Positions 22,312 through 31,274 of a stretch of 64,000 nucleotides of DNA are shown here, piece by piece. A model generated the notes under the pieces. That model did not search any database, was not told the DNA's origin, and was given only the letters and a program-made list of their open reading frames with translations. The DNA is from Comamonas endophytica. GTDB taxonomy: Bacteria; Pseudomonadota; Gammaproteobacteria; Burkholderiales; Burkholderiaceae_C. The stretch covers positions 310,001 to 374,000 of the forward strand of contig NZ_CP106882.1 of the NCBI RefSeq assembly GCF_023634805.2. Direction: 5' to 3'. Each line of letters begins with the position of its first letter. Position 1 is the first letter of the stretch. The position numbers and the translations under genes were made by a program.

Positions 22312-22332
22312 CTTGCCTGCCGCCAAGGCAAG
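22312..22332. promoter_or_regulatory. Palindrome in the glxA-rhodanese divergent promoter
   Basis: CTTGCCT (22312-22318) and AGGCAAG (22326-22332) form a perfect 7-bp dyad with a 7-bp spacer in the 70-bp gap between the divergent starts. It is a likely binding site for the GlxA-type regulator. Confidence 0.5.
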
Positions 22333-22366
22333 ATCAGCTTCATTGCACAAACACATCATCCCTGCC

Positions 22367-22789
22367 ATGTCGACCAAACCCACTGAAGTCACCGCAATTC
22401 CTGCCGCGCCGCCTGCCGTCGCAGAAGCCCATTTCGCCGCAGAATTCAGTTTTGAAACCGATTGCTGGGATGTCCATGACGGACTGCGGAAGGGGCCCGA
22501 TTTCGTGCTGCTCGACGTCCGGTCTCCGACGCTATTCGCCATGGGACATATTCCAGGAGCCATCAATCTGCCCCACGGCAAGATCGTCGAGAGCAAATTG
22601 ATGGATTGGCCCAAGCAAACGCTTTTTGTCACTTACTGCGCTGGACCTCATTGCAACGGGGCAGCCCGTGGAGCCTTGCGTTTGGCGCGCCTGGGGCGGC
22701 CGGTGAAGATGATGGCTGGTGGTGTCAGCGGATGGTTGGATGAGGGTTTTGAACTGGATAGAACAATGGCTGAAGTGCCTTCTGTCTGA
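22367..22789 (+). CDS. Rhodanese-like sulfurtransferase domain protein
   Basis: A 140-residue single-domain rhodanese. It has the substrate-domain signature FVLLDVRSPTLFAMGHIPGAINLPHG and an active-site loop with Cys96 in HCNGAARGA; the loop ends R-G rather than the classical R-S/T, so sulfur-acceptor specificity may differ. A second Cys (C91) lies five residues upstream. It has no signal peptide and is divergent from a GlxA regulator, a pairing that suggests inducible control. Confidence 0.85.
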   Translation: MSTKPTEVTAIPAAPPAVAEAHFAAEFSFETDCWDVHDGLRKGPDFVLLDVRSPTLFAMGHIPGAINLPHGKIVESKLMDWPKQTLFVTYCAGPHCNGAARGALRLARLGRPVKMMAGGVSGWLDEGFELDRTMAEVPSV

Positions 22790-23130
22790 AGATCACCGAC
22801 CAATGCCGACCGGCGACCTGCCGTCATCTCTTGCCATCAATACCTCCCAGCACTCCGAACCCGAGCACAGCCCGGCAACACCCTCCCCCTAAGCCGTCCG
22901 TTCTCCCAAACTGCACAAAACCCGCGCGCTCGCTCAGCCGCTCGTAGCACGCCCTGCCGATCCGCTGGTCCACGCGGGCGCGGGCCTGCGCGTGGGGCGG
23001 ATACAGGGCCGGCGGTGGACTGGAAACCCGCGCCCCCGTCTTCCTGCGCGAAGGGAATGTTCGGCTCGGCGCAGGTCCACGGCACCTTGCGTACGTCGAT
23101 GGAGCTTGTCTTTCCCAGGATTCGCAGCAT
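22790..23130 (-). pseudogene. Truncated glutathione S-transferase remnant
   Basis: From an ATG at 23128-23130 the minus strand encodes MLRILGKTSSIDVRKVPWTC followed by EDGGAGF, the N-terminal thioredoxin-fold strand and helix of a GST. After about 38 codons the frame breaks. A second frame gives HAQARARVDQRIGRACYERLSERAGFVQFG, which is GST-like C-domain sequence, before decaying. Most of the middle of the gene is missing, so this is a remnant left by an internal deletion plus a frameshift. The left boundary is approximate. Confidence 0.65.
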
Positions 23131-23235
23131 GTGTCGTTCCTTTTGCCTGATGGCCTGGACGGTGATTGCGCCGCTTAGGCAGCGGCGATGCCCAAAGGGC
23201 GATCCGGCGTCGAATGCCGAGCGCCCCGTGGAATC

Positions 23236-24426
23236 TCAGACGGCAGCTCCCTGCATTTCCAGGCTTCGAGCGTGCGACCACTCCACGCGGTTGCGCCCGC
23301 CGGCCTTGCCGCGGTAGAGGGCCACATCGGCTTCCTGCAGCGCGCCGTCCAGGGCCTGGGCGCTGCCGAACTGCTGCGAAACCCCGATCGTGGCGGTGAC
23401 GCGCAGCACGGCGGCGCAGCCGACGACTTCGATCGCCTGGTTTTCGATCTCCGCACGCAAACGCTCCGCGAGCCGCGCCGTGCCGGCGGCGTCGGTGTCG
23501 CTGCAGATGGCGACGAACTCCTCTCCGCCGATGCGGCCCGTCAAGTCACCCTGCCGCATCGCGCCGCGCAACACCTGCGCCACCTGGCACAGCACGGCAT
23601 CGCCGGCGTGGTGGCCATGGGTGTCGTTGATGCGCTTGAAATGGTCGACATCGATCAGCAGCAGGCATACGGGAGCCGCACCGGGGGCGCTGAAATGCAA
23701 CTCGAGCGCCTGCGCCAGCCCGCGCCGGTTGAGCAGTTGCGTCATGGGGTCGCAGGCCGCCATCTGGCGCAGCTCGTCCGTCAGGCGGCGCAGCACCAGC
23801 CAGACGATCGAGGGCGGCAGCACGGTGGTGAGGGAGCACATGTAGACGTAGAACACCAGCTGGAAGCGGCTGTCCATGTGCAGCGCTTCCAGCCCGCCAT
23901 CGACGATGCGCAGGAACTTGAGCGCGTTGAGCACGCAGATGCCGCCGATCAGCAGCGCGAAGAAGACCATCTCGCGCTGCAGGTCCCGCGCAAAGCTGCG
24001 CGCGCCCCGGACGACCGCGATGCCCATGACCAGGAACAGCAGCGCCGACACGCCGGCCAGCATGGCATAGCGCGCCACCGGCCCCAGGCTCCACTGCACC
24101 AGGACCTGCGCGGCGGCATAGGCCAGGGCAAATGCCGTCAGCGGGCGTACCAGTGCTCCGCCATACCCGAAGAAGCGCATGGCTCCGCAGGCATAGGCCA
24201 GGGGCGAGGCGATGGTGAGCGTGTGATTGACCACGCTCATGAGGCTCCAGGCAGGGCCGCCTTCGGCGAGCTGCAGCACATAGGCCAGGCCCAGCAGCAG
24301 GTTGCCCAGGGCAAAGAAATCCATCCCCAGCTTCCTGCCGTGCAGCCTGGTGCTGATGAGCAGGAACATCGCCGCGAAGAACAGCAGATGGGCACACAGC
24401 ATGCCAACAAGAATGGATGCAACCAT
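23236..24426 (-). CDS. Membrane-bound diguanylate cyclase (GGDEF)
   Basis: A 396-residue inner-membrane enzyme making cyclic di-GMP from GTP. About six transmembrane helices occupy residues 1-215. The GGDEF domain follows, with LIDVDHFKRINDTHGHHAGD (metal and substrate binding) and the active site GGEEF at 300-304. An allosteric I-site R291-x-x-D294 stands just ahead of it, so product inhibition is expected. There is no EAL domain. The start at 24426 (MVASILVGML) fits the first membrane helix; the frame extends further upstream without meaningful sequence. The input signal is unknown. Confidence 0.92.
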   Translation of the reverse strand: MVASILVGMLCAHLLFFAAMFLLISTRLHGRKLGMDFFALGNLLLGLAYVLQLAEGGPAWSLMSVVNHTLTIASPLAYACGAMRFFGYGGALVRPLTAFALAYAAAQVLVQWSLGPVARYAMLAGVSALLFLVMGIAVVRGARSFARDLQREMVFFALLIGGICVLNALKFLRIVDGGLEALHMDSRFQLVFYVYMCSLTTVLPPSIVWLVLRRLTDELRQMAACDPMTQLLNRRGLAQALELHFSAPGAAPVCLLLIDVDHFKRINDTHGHHAGDAVLCQVAQVLRGAMRQGDLTGRIGGEEFVAICSDTDAAGTARLAERLRAEIENQAIEVVGCAAVLRVTATIGVSQQFGSAQALDGALQEADVALYRGKAGGRNRVEWSHARSLEMQGAAV

Positions 24427-24575
24427 GGTGAAACAATGACAGAGGTCTGCGCAGCGGCGGGGGACGGCCTGCGATCCAAGGACCAGGCGGTGGATGCACG
24501 GCAATCCGTGCCATCGCGGGCTAGCGCGAGAACCGTCGAAGTTTAAGCAAATTGGCTGGCGCGTTGGCGCCGCGT

Positions 24576-25460
24576 TCAACGCAGCGCACGGAGCACCCTC
24601 TCGTTGAATGCCTCTGGTTGGTCGAGCATCACGAAATGCCGGCTTCCGTCGATCCGCACCAGGCGCACCTGGGCCAGCCCCGCATAGGCCGCGGCAAATG
24701 CCGCATCGACCTGCTCCGCCGGACCATAGGAGGGGTGGTGGGCATAGATGACGGTGGTCGGTGCCCCAATGCGCGGCAGCTCGGGGCGCAGGTCGGTGGT
24801 GGCCAGCTCATACATGGCGTCGGCCACGGTCCTGACATCGGATTGGCGGCCCCAGCGGCTGATGGCCGCGCGGCTGTCGGCGCCCAAGGACAGGCGCGCG
24901 GCGCCCGACTCCTGGATCGCCGCGCGCTGCGCATCGGTGGCCGCCAGCAACGTCTCGCGCCCCGCGCGGGCACCAGGCTCCGCGCTTTGGGCCGTTGCCG
25001 CCGGGTCGAACAGCAGACTGTAGAAAGGCAGCGCATCGACCACCACCAGCCGGCCGACGGCTTGCGGCTGCCGCGCACCCAGCATCAAGGCCACCGCGCC
25101 GCCAAAGGAATGGCCCACCACCGCCGGGCAGGACAGTCCATTGCGTGCGATGTAGCCAGCCAGCGCGGTGGCCAGATGGGCGGCCAGCGGCGCGGCGCCG
25201 GGCACCCGCGCGCGGCCGGCAAAGCCCGCGACGTGGATCAGATGCACGCGGTGGCGCACCGTCAACCGCGCCGCCAGCGAGGACCAGACTTCGGGGCTGG
25301 AAGCCAGGCCGGGAAGCAGCAGGACGTCGGGGCCGCTGCCCTGGATTTCCACACCGAAAAGCGTGCTTTCGCCAGCGGCCGCACAGGCCGCTGCGCCCAG
25401 GCAAGGCCCCAGCAGCAGGGTGAGGACGGCATCGCGGCGCGAAATGGGACGGTTGTTCAT
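24576..25460 (-). CDS. Exported alpha/beta hydrolase
   Basis: A 294-residue alpha/beta-hydrolase. The N-terminus carries a twin-arginine-like or Sec export signal (ISRRDAVLTLLLGPCLGAAACAAA). The oxyanion-side motif is LLLPGLASSPEVW, the nucleophile elbow GHSFGGA, and the C-terminal His lies in DGSRHFVMLDQPE. It probably cleaves an ester or similar bond in the periplasm. The substrate is unknown. It is divergent from katE across 229 bp. Confidence 0.85.
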   Translation of the reverse strand: MNNRPISRRDAVLTLLLGPCLGAAACAAAGESTLFGVEIQGSGPDVLLLPGLASSPEVWSSLAARLTVRHRVHLIHVAGFAGRARVPGAAPLAAHLATALAGYIARNGLSCPAVVGHSFGGAVALMLGARQPQAVGRLVVVDALPFYSLLFDPAATAQSAEPGARAGRETLLAATDAQRAAIQESGAARLSLGADSRAAISRWGRQSDVRTVADAMYELATTDLRPELPRIGAPTTVIYAHHPSYGPAEQVDAAFAAAYAGLAQVRLVRIDGSRHFVMLDQPEAFNERVLRALR

Positions 25461-25689
25461 GGGTACTGGTCAATGCGGGACGCCGGCGCATGCCGGACCC
25501 GGATGGCCACGGCATGGAGATGGGCGGCCATCCAGAAGGGTGCTTCATTGTGCCTGCGCCAGCGCTCACTCGCACGCGGCGCCCATGCCGGCGGCGCCCA
25601 AGTCTGCGGGCTCAACGCGACCTCGTCCTACGGAGAAATCGCAGGACGAATTTAGTCTAAGGAATTCCCCACCCTCCACGAAAGATCCC

Positions 25690-28095
25690 ATGACGAAAGA
25701 AAGCACAAGTTCGGGCGCCCAGGGCGCAAGTGCCGACAAGGCGGCGGCGAGGAACACCGACAGCGGCCCCTCGGCAATGGGTCCAGGCGGCGGCGACGCG
25801 CTGGCCGTGCAGGCGGTCGAGACCAACGACCTGGTGGCCGCCCGGCCCTACAACCCCAACAAGGCCGGCGAGCACGGCTTCAACAATGGCCTGGCACCGG
25901 CTCCGGGCGCCACCGCCGAGCCCGCATCGCGCCTGCCCACGGCCAGCACGCTGTCCGAAGGCAATTCGAACGAGAAGGTCGGCACCGTCGCGCCCGAGGG
26001 TGTGAACGCCACCATCGCGCCGCTGGACCGCGTGCGCGTCGATTCCTCGGGCCAGATCCTGACCACCAACCAGGGCGTGCCGATCGCCGACAACCAGAAC
26101 TCGCTCAAGTACGGCGTGCGCGGCCCGGCGCTGCTGGAAGACTTCATCCTGCGCGAGAAGATCACGCATTTCGACCACGAGCGCATTCCCGAGCGCATCG
26201 TGCACGCGCGCGGCTCCGCCGCCCACGGCTTCTTCGAGGCCTATGAGTCGCTCAGCGACCTGACGCGCGCTGCACCGTTCCAGGAAGCCGGCAAGATCAC
26301 GCCGGTGTTCGTGCGCTTTTCCACGGTGCAAGGCGAGCGCGGCTCCAAGGACACGGCGCGCGACGTGCGCGGCTTCGCCGTCAAGTTCTACACCGACGAG
26401 GGCAACTGGGACCTGGTGGGCAACAACATCCCGGTGTTCTTCATCCAGGACGCGATGAAGTTCCCGGACCTGGTGCATGCCGTCAAGCCCGAGCCGCACC
26501 ACCAGATGCCGCAGGCCGCCAGCGCCCACGACACCTTCTGGGACTTCGTCTCGCTGATGCCCGAGTCCACGCACATGCTGATGTGGCAGATGTCGGACCG
26601 CGCGATTCCGCGCAGCTACGCCACCATGCAGGGCTTTGGCGTGCACAGCTTCCGCTTCGTCAACGCCGCGGGCGAGTCGGTGTTCGTCAAGTTCCACTGG
26701 TCGCCCAAGGCCGGCACGCATTCGCTGGTCTGGGACGAGGCCGTGAAGATCTCGGGCGCCGACCCGGACTACCACCGCCGCGACCTGTGGGAGCGCATCG
26801 AGGCCGGCGCCTATCCCGAGTACGAACTGGGCGTGCAGGTGTTCACCGAGGAGCAGGCCGAGCAGTTCAGCTTCGACATCCTCGACGCCACGAAGATCAT
26901 TCCCGAGGAGCTGATCCCCGTGCGCCCCATCGGCCGCATGGTGCTCAACCGCAACCCGGACAACTTCTTCGCCGAAACCGAACAGGTCGCGTTCTGCACG
27001 GCCCATGTGGTGCCCGGCATCGATTTCTCCAACGATCCGCTGCTGGCCGGACGCATCCATTCCTATGTGGACACGCAGATCACGCGCCTGGGCGGGCCGA
27101 ACTTCCACGAGATCCCGATCAATGCGCCGGTGGCGCCGGTGCACAACAACCAGCGCGACGGCTTCCACCGCCAGGCCATCCACCGCGGCCGGGTGAGCTA
27201 CGAGCCCAATTCGCTGGCCGGGGGCTGCCCCTTCCAGGCGGGCGCCCAGGGCTTTGTCTCCGTGCCAGCGCGCATCGAGGCCAAGGAAGCCCAGGGCAAG
27301 GTGCGCGCCAAGCCGGAGAAGTTCGCCGACCACTACACCCAGGCTACGCTGTTCTATGAAAGCCAGACTCCGGTCGAGAAGGCGCATATCGCTGCCGCCT
27401 TCCGCTTCGAGCTGAGCAAGGTGACGGTGCCGGCCATCCGCGAACGCACGGTGGCCATGCTGCGCAATGCCTCCGAGGAGCTGGCGCAGAAGCTTGCGGA
27501 TGACTTGGGCATGGAGTTGCCCGAGGCATTGCCGAAGGCATTGGCCAATCCAGCCACGCCCGAGGTGACCCAGTCGCCGGCGCTGTCGCTGTTCGCGCGT
27601 CCTGGTGACGGCTCCATCATGGGCCGCAAGATCGCGATCCTGGTGGCCGACGGCATCGAAGGCCAGAGCGCCGTGGCGCTGCACGCGGCGCTCACCGAAG
27701 AAGGCGCGGTGCCGCGCTTCGTCGCCCCGCGCATCGGCCCGGTGAAGACCGCCGACGGCGTGGCCATCGATGCCGATGCCTCGCTGGAAAACGAGCCCGG
27801 CTTCCTGTTCGACGCGCTGGCGCTGCCCGATGGCGAAGCCGGCGTGAAGAAGCTCGCGGCCGATGGCCACACCATGGAGTTCATCACCAACTGCTACCGC
27901 CATTGCAAGGCCATCCTGGTGATGCCGGCCTCGCTGGAGCTGGTGCGCAAGGCGCAGGTCCCGGCCGAGCTGCCCTCGGGCGATCCGGATCCGGGCCTGT
28001 TCGTGGGCGCCGACGCGGCGCAGTTCGAGGCCTTCATCGAAGGTATCGCGCGCCACCGCCACCCCGAGCGCGAGACCGATCCGCCGATGGTCTGA
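25690..28095 (+). CDS. katE: Large-subunit monofunctional catalase HPII with C-terminal DJ-1-like domain
   Basis: An 801-residue heme catalase that converts hydrogen peroxide to water and oxygen. The catalytic His172 is in [16 protein letters not shown], the active-site Asn in [14 protein letters not shown] (about 245-246), and the proximal heme ligand Tyr459 in [19 protein letters not shown] class I glutamine-amidotransferase/DJ-1-like domain follows from about residue 645 ([14 protein letters not shown]), as in E. coli HPII. The N-terminal extension (1-90) is low complexity. The start at 25690 is chosen because the upstream open frame has no family sequence. A strong terminator follows. Confidence 0.95.
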   Translation: MTKESTSSGAQGASADKAAARNTDSGPSAMGPGGGDALAVQAVETNDLVAARPYNPNKAGEHGFNNGLAPAPGATAEPASRLPTASTLSEGNSNEKVGTVAPEGVNATIAPLDRVRVDSSGQILTTNQGVPIADNQNSLKYGVRGPALLEDFILREKITHFDHERIPERIVHARGSAAHGFFEAYESLSDLTRAAPFQEAGKITPVFVRFSTVQGERGSKDTARDVRGFAVKFYTDEGNWDLVGNNIPVFFIQDAMKFPDLVHAVKPEPHHQMPQAASAHDTFWDFVSLMPESTHMLMWQMSDRAIPRSYATMQGFGVHSFRFVNAAGESVFVKFHWSPKAGTHSLVWDEAVKISGADPDYHRRDLWERIEAGAYPEYELGVQVFTEEQAEQFSFDILDATKIIPEELIPVRPIGRMVLNRNPDNFFAETEQVAFCTAHVVPGIDFSNDPLLAGRIHSYVDTQITRLGGPNFHEIPINAPVAPVHNNQRDGFHRQAIHRGRVSYEPNSLAGGCPFQAGAQGFVSVPARIEAKEAQGKVRAKPEKFADHYTQATLFYESQTPVEKAHIAAAFRFELSKVTVPAIRERTVAMLRNASEELAQKLADDLGMELPEALPKALANPATPEVTQSPALSLFARPGDGSIMGRKIAILVADGIEGQSAVALHAALTEEGAVPRFVAPRIGPVKTADGVAIDADASLENEPGFLFDALALPDGEAGVKKLAADGHTMEFITNCYRHCKAILVMPASLELVRKAQVPAELPSGDPDPGLFVGADAAQFEAFIEGIARHRHPERETDPPMV

Positions 28096-28118
28096 TGCAT
28101 TCAGGTAGGCTGAAATAA

Positions 28119-28160
28119 CCGAAGGGCCGGGAAGCATGACTTCCTGGCCCTTCGGCGTTT
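28119..28160 (+). terminator. Rho-independent terminator of katE
   Basis: A 16-bp stem, CCGAAGGGCCGGGAAG (28119-28134) against CTTCCTGGCCCTTCGG (28140-28155), with a 5-nt loop and one G/T wobble is followed by CGTTTT. It starts 24 nt after the katE stop. Confidence 0.85.
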
Positions 28161-28194
28161 TGGGTCGCCTTTTATCGTGCAGGTGGCCCGTCAT

Positions 28195-28219
28195 CCTTCG
28201 ACAAGCTCAGGACGAACGG
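28195..28219. repeat. REP-like repeat, copy 1
   Basis: CCTTCGACAAGCTCAGGACG followed by AACGG is the same family of extragenic repeat that is present as composite units at 46990-47267. It lies between the katE terminator and a pseudogene. Confidence 0.7.
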
Positions 28220-28246
28220 TTTTACGGATGCCCCGGGGCAGACTTC

Positions 28247-28365
28247 ACGCCTCCCCCTCGGCGATCTCCACCAGCAGCACCACAAGGATGCCGACCCAGA
28301 TGAGGTCGAAACCCGCGAGCTGGATCATCGGCAGCACGACGGCGCTGGTGAACGAAGGCCGGCAG
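28247..28365 (-). pseudogene. Remnant of a TRAP transporter large permease (DctM)
   Basis: The minus strand encodes FTSAVVLPMIQLAGFDLIWV followed by GILVVLLVEIAEGEA and a stop. This matches the conserved late-helix region of DctM (normally followed by an LTPPVG segment), but no start, N-terminal two thirds or C-terminal end is present. It is a short leftover of a TRAP permease gene; the nearest intact TRAP gene in the window is the binding protein at 43661. Confidence 0.5.
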
Positions 28366-28389
28366 GAGGATTGGGCGGCAAGGCGCCGA

Positions 28390-29340
28390 TCATTCGGTCG
28401 CGGCTTCGGCGGCCATCAGCCGCAGCGCCAGCGCTGCATCGATGCGCGGCTGCTCCTGAGCGGAAAACAGCTGCTGGCGCAGCTGCAGCGCGGCGCCGTC
28501 GCGGCCCGGCTGTGCCAGCGCCTGGCTGTACTGCGCGAGCCGCTGCTGCCAGTGCTGCTCCTCGCGGTCCAGCGCCGCCAGCGCCTGCGCCGCGGCCTCG
28601 CCCCAGCGCGCGCTGCGCACGGCATGGCGTATGGCGGGATCCGCGTTGCGGGCGTCGAAGGCGGCAGTCTGCTCGGCGGCCGCCAGATGCTCGGTGATGG
28701 CGCTGTACTCGGCTCGCTTTTGCGTCGGCAGCAAGGCGTCCGCCGCCTGCAGCGCCAGCCTGCGCTGCTCAGGGTCCAGCCCGGAAGCCAGCGCGGCTTC
28801 CATCCGCGCCAGGGCATGGCGCTCCGTCTCGTCCTCGCGCGCAAAAAGCGCATCGTATTCGGCAATGTCGAAGTACCGCAGGCGCGTCGCATCGCGTGCC
28901 CGCAGCGCATGGCGCAGCGCCTGCGGATCGTCTGGGTCCTGCGGCGCGTTCAGCTGGCCCAGCGCGACGCGGTAATCCACATAGCGTTCGGCCAGCGCCA
29001 GCGCGCGTGCCGTCAGCCCGGCCGGGAAATGCGCGCCCACCAGGGCTGCGATGCGCTGCTTGAGCTGGGGCGGGTCACCGGCCTCCCCGGCTTCCAGCAG
29101 CAGCATCTCCAGCGTATGGCGCAGGCCCGGCGCGAGCAGCGGATCGGAGACAGGAGTGGCTTGCATGCGCGGTGCGCGAGCGGGCGGATGCACCGGCTGG
29201 ATGACAGCCGTTTCGCCCATCCTCGACAGCCGGACCTCGCCCCCGGGCGGTGCCGGCCGTGCCTGGCGCCAGAGCACCGCGGCCAGCGCCAGGGCCAGCG
29301 CGATGGCAATTGCCGCCCAGGCATGCGGATGGGTTGCCAT
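28390..29340 (-). CDS. lifO: Lipase-specific foldase (lipase chaperone)
   Basis: A 316-residue periplasmic steric chaperone, anchored by one N-terminal membrane helix (AIAIALALALAAVLW), that folds the lipase encoded immediately upstream. The extended all-helical body with EYDALFAREDETERHAL is typical of the family. The signature RxxFDYxLSAxGE is degenerate here: R74-HTLEMLLLEA-GE86 keeps the Arg, one Leu and the Gly-Glu but not the F-D-Y core. The gene starts 2 nt after the lipase stop, so the pair is co-transcribed and probably coupled. Confidence 0.85.
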   Translation of the reverse strand: MATHPHAWAAIAIALALALAAVLWRQARPAPPGGEVRLSRMGETAVIQPVHPPARAPRMQATPVSDPLLAPGLRHTLEMLLLEAGEAGDPPQLKQRIAALVGAHFPAGLTARALALAERYVDYRVALGQLNAPQDPDDPQALRHALRARDATRLRYFDIAEYDALFAREDETERHALARMEAALASGLDPEQRRLALQAADALLPTQKRAEYSAITEHLAAAEQTAAFDARNADPAIRHAVRSARWGEAAAQALAALDREEQHWQQRLAQYSQALAQPGRDGAALQLRQQLFSAQEQPRIDAALALRLMAAEAATE

Positions 29341-29342
29341 GG

Positions 29343-30284
29343 CTACAGCCCCAGCAGCTTCAGGCGGTTGGCATGCTGGCGGTACAGCGCCACCGGATCG
29401 ACCGAGAACCAGCCGCGCAGCCCCAGCATCTGGTTGATCTGGTCCAGGTGGTTGTGCGGATAGTCGCCCAGATGGGTTCCCAGCCGCGCGGAGCAGGCAG
29501 TGACCAGCCCGTCATTGGGTTCGTCGAACACCAGGCCCAACAGGCTCAGCGGAAGGTCGGAGGGGTCAAGCGGGTTGGTCAGCAGCCTGGTGCCGGTCCA
29601 TGAGTAGTAGCGCACACCGTCCACCAGCTCCTCTCCATGGCCGCAGCCGCTGGGCACGCCCTGCGGAAAGCGGCGGTTGAAGTCGGCAATGCCCGCGGTG
29701 GTGAATGAATTCAGCGCCGCTGCGGGCATCTGCGGCAGGCGCTCGCCACCAGAAAACAGGCCGATCAGCCCGACCAGCGCCCTGGCGGCGCCCTTGGCCA
29801 CGGATTCCGACACCGAGCCCGGCGGCGTGGCGTTGCGCACGATGTCCGCCAGGCGCGAGCCCCGGTTGGGCGCGGCAATGGCCGTGACCGAGGCCACCAG
29901 CTGCGGCGCCACGCCGGCCACATAGCGCGCGGTCAGCCCGCCATGCGAATGCCCGATCAGATGCACCTTGGCCGCGCCCGACAGCGCCAGCACGTTCCTG
30001 ACCTGCGCCAGCAGCTGCTCGCCGCGCACCTCGGTGCTGTGCGCGCCCGATACACGCGCCACGTAGACCCGCGCCCCGCCCTGGCGCAAGGCGCCGGGAA
30101 TGCCATAGAAATACTCCATGCCCAGCGTCGTGTCGAAGCCGAACAGCCCGTGCACCAGCATGATCGGATAACGCGTCTGCGTATAGCCGTCGCCGCCCTG
30201 CGCCTGCGCCATACCCGCCAGCAGCAGCCCGGCCGCTGCCATGAAAAGCAGCCGGCGCAGGACGCGGTGCAAACATCCAGTCAT
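29343..30284 (-). CDS. Secreted triacylglycerol lipase (subfamily I.1/I.2)
   Basis: A 313-residue true lipase. A signal peptide (about 1-28, ending GMAQAQ) directs Sec export and later type II secretion. The oxyanion motif is VHGLFGFD, the nucleophile Ser113 lies in GHSHGG, and the acid and base residues lie in the region PNDGLVTACSARLG and YPHNHLDQINQ. Two Cys (SGCGHGEE and VTACSARL) fit the conserved disulfide of foldase-dependent lipases. Length is typical. It is first in a two-gene operon with its foldase. Confidence 0.93.
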   Translation of the reverse strand: MTGCLHRVLRRLLFMAAAGLLLAGMAQAQGGDGYTQTRYPIMLVHGLFGFDTTLGMEYFYGIPGALRQGGARVYVARVSGAHSTEVRGEQLLAQVRNVLALSGAAKVHLIGHSHGGLTARYVAGVAPQLVASVTAIAAPNRGSRLADIVRNATPPGSVSESVAKGAARALVGLIGLFSGGERLPQMPAAALNSFTTAGIADFNRRFPQGVPSGCGHGEELVDGVRYYSWTGTRLLTNPLDPSDLPLSLLGLVFDEPNDGLVTACSARLGTHLGDYPHNHLDQINQMLGLRGWFSVDPVALYRQHANRLKLLGL

Positions 30285-30404
30285 GGGATTGTCTCGGTTG
30301 ACGAAACAATTCTAGAAGCCGGCTGGATGGCTGCCCTGAATGGCAGGACACGCAGTGATGCCAATAGGCCGAAGCCGGCGCGGCGCCCGGGCCGCACCCG
30401 GCTG

Positions 30405-31211
30405 CTAGTTCGCGTTGGGCACGCCCGCCGCCGCCTTGAAACCCAGCGCCGCCGAAAGCTGCTGCGCTTCGTGCATCAGCATCGCGCCATAGCGCTGCAC
30501 CAGTTCCTCGCTGAGCCGGGCGCTGGGGCCGAACAGGCCCAGCGAGCCCACGACGCGGCCGCTGCTCTCGAAAAAGGGCGCAGCGATCGCCACCGCGCCC
30601 TGGATCAGTTCGTCCCGGCTCATCGCGTAGCCCTGCTGGCGGATCTGCCCGAGCTGCTGCATCACGCGCTTGGCATCGGCTGCGTTCTGCGCACCGTAGG
30701 TGCTCAGGTCGGCGGCCTTGGGGTCGAGCCACGCCAGGATGGAGCGGCCGCTGGCGCCGCGCACCAGCATCTCGCGGTAGCCCACGCCGCGCCGAAAGCT
30801 CAGCGGCTGGGTGCTGGGAAGCTCGGCGACGCACACCCTGTGGGTGCCTTCCTGCACATGCAGCGAGACCGTCTCGCGGGTGCTTTCCCAGAGCCTGCGC
30901 ATCATGGGATGGGCCACGGTCTCGTAGCTCGTGCCCGAGGACCATGCATGCGCCAGCTGGGCGACGGCCGGCCCCAGCCTGAAGCGCTGGGGCTCGCCCT
31001 CGGAGACCAGGAAGCCCTTGGCATCGAGCGTGTCGAGCAAGCGGTACAGCGTGGGGCGGCTGAGGTCCACGCGCTTGAGCAATTCGGAAACCAGCAGCCC
31101 ATCGTCCGCCGGCTTGAATGCCAGCAGGATGTCCAATGCGCGCTGGACGGCACGCACGCCGCCTTCGGATTTGTCGGATTCGGCCTTGTCGGCAGCGTTG
31201 TTGTCGGTCAT
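30405..31211 (-). CDS. IclR family regulator of the Rieske oxygenase operon
   Basis: A 268-residue IclR-type regulator. The N-terminal winged HTH is at about 20-75 (VSELLKRVDLSRPTLYRLLDTL), and the C-terminal effector domain has EGTHRVCVAELPSTQPL and RGASGRSILAWLD. It is encoded just downstream of the ring-hydroxylating oxygenase genes on the same strand. The dyad TGTCC-N7-GGACA at 31231-31247, 20 bp before its start, recurs twice ahead of the oxygenase operon, so autoregulation and control of that operon are both likely. The effector is probably the aromatic substrate or a metabolite of it. Confidence 0.9.
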   Translation of the reverse strand: MTDNNAADKAESDKSEGGVRAVQRALDILLAFKPADDGLLVSELLKRVDLSRPTLYRLLDTLDAKGFLVSEGEPQRFRLGPAVAQLAHAWSSGTSYETVAHPMMRRLWESTRETVSLHVQEGTHRVCVAELPSTQPLSFRRGVGYREMLVRGASGRSILAWLDPKAADLSTYGAQNAADAKRVMQQLGQIRQQGYAMSRDELIQGAVAIAAPFFESSGRVVGSLGLFGPSARLSEELVQRYGAMLMHEAQQLSAALGFKAAAGVPNAN

Positions 31212-31230
31212 GGCAGCACTTTACCCTGAG

Positions 31231-31247
31231 TGTCCGCCAGACGGACA
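31231..31247. promoter_or_regulatory. Putative IclR operator at the iclR promoter
   Basis: TGTCCGCCAGACGGACA is a perfect 6-bp dyad (TGTCCG/CGGACA) with a 5-bp spacer located 20 bp upstream of the iclR start codon. It shares the TGTCC-N7-GGACA frame with the sites at 35407 and 35453. Confidence 0.65.
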
Positions 31248-31274
31248 ATGGCGTATAGCCTTCATGCTGCGGCC

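Noticed and set aside
25168..25689. N-terminal extension of the catalase by 174 codons
   Set aside because: It is antisense to the alpha/beta hydrolase and lacks catalase sequence. The ATG at 25690 gives the expected HPII length.
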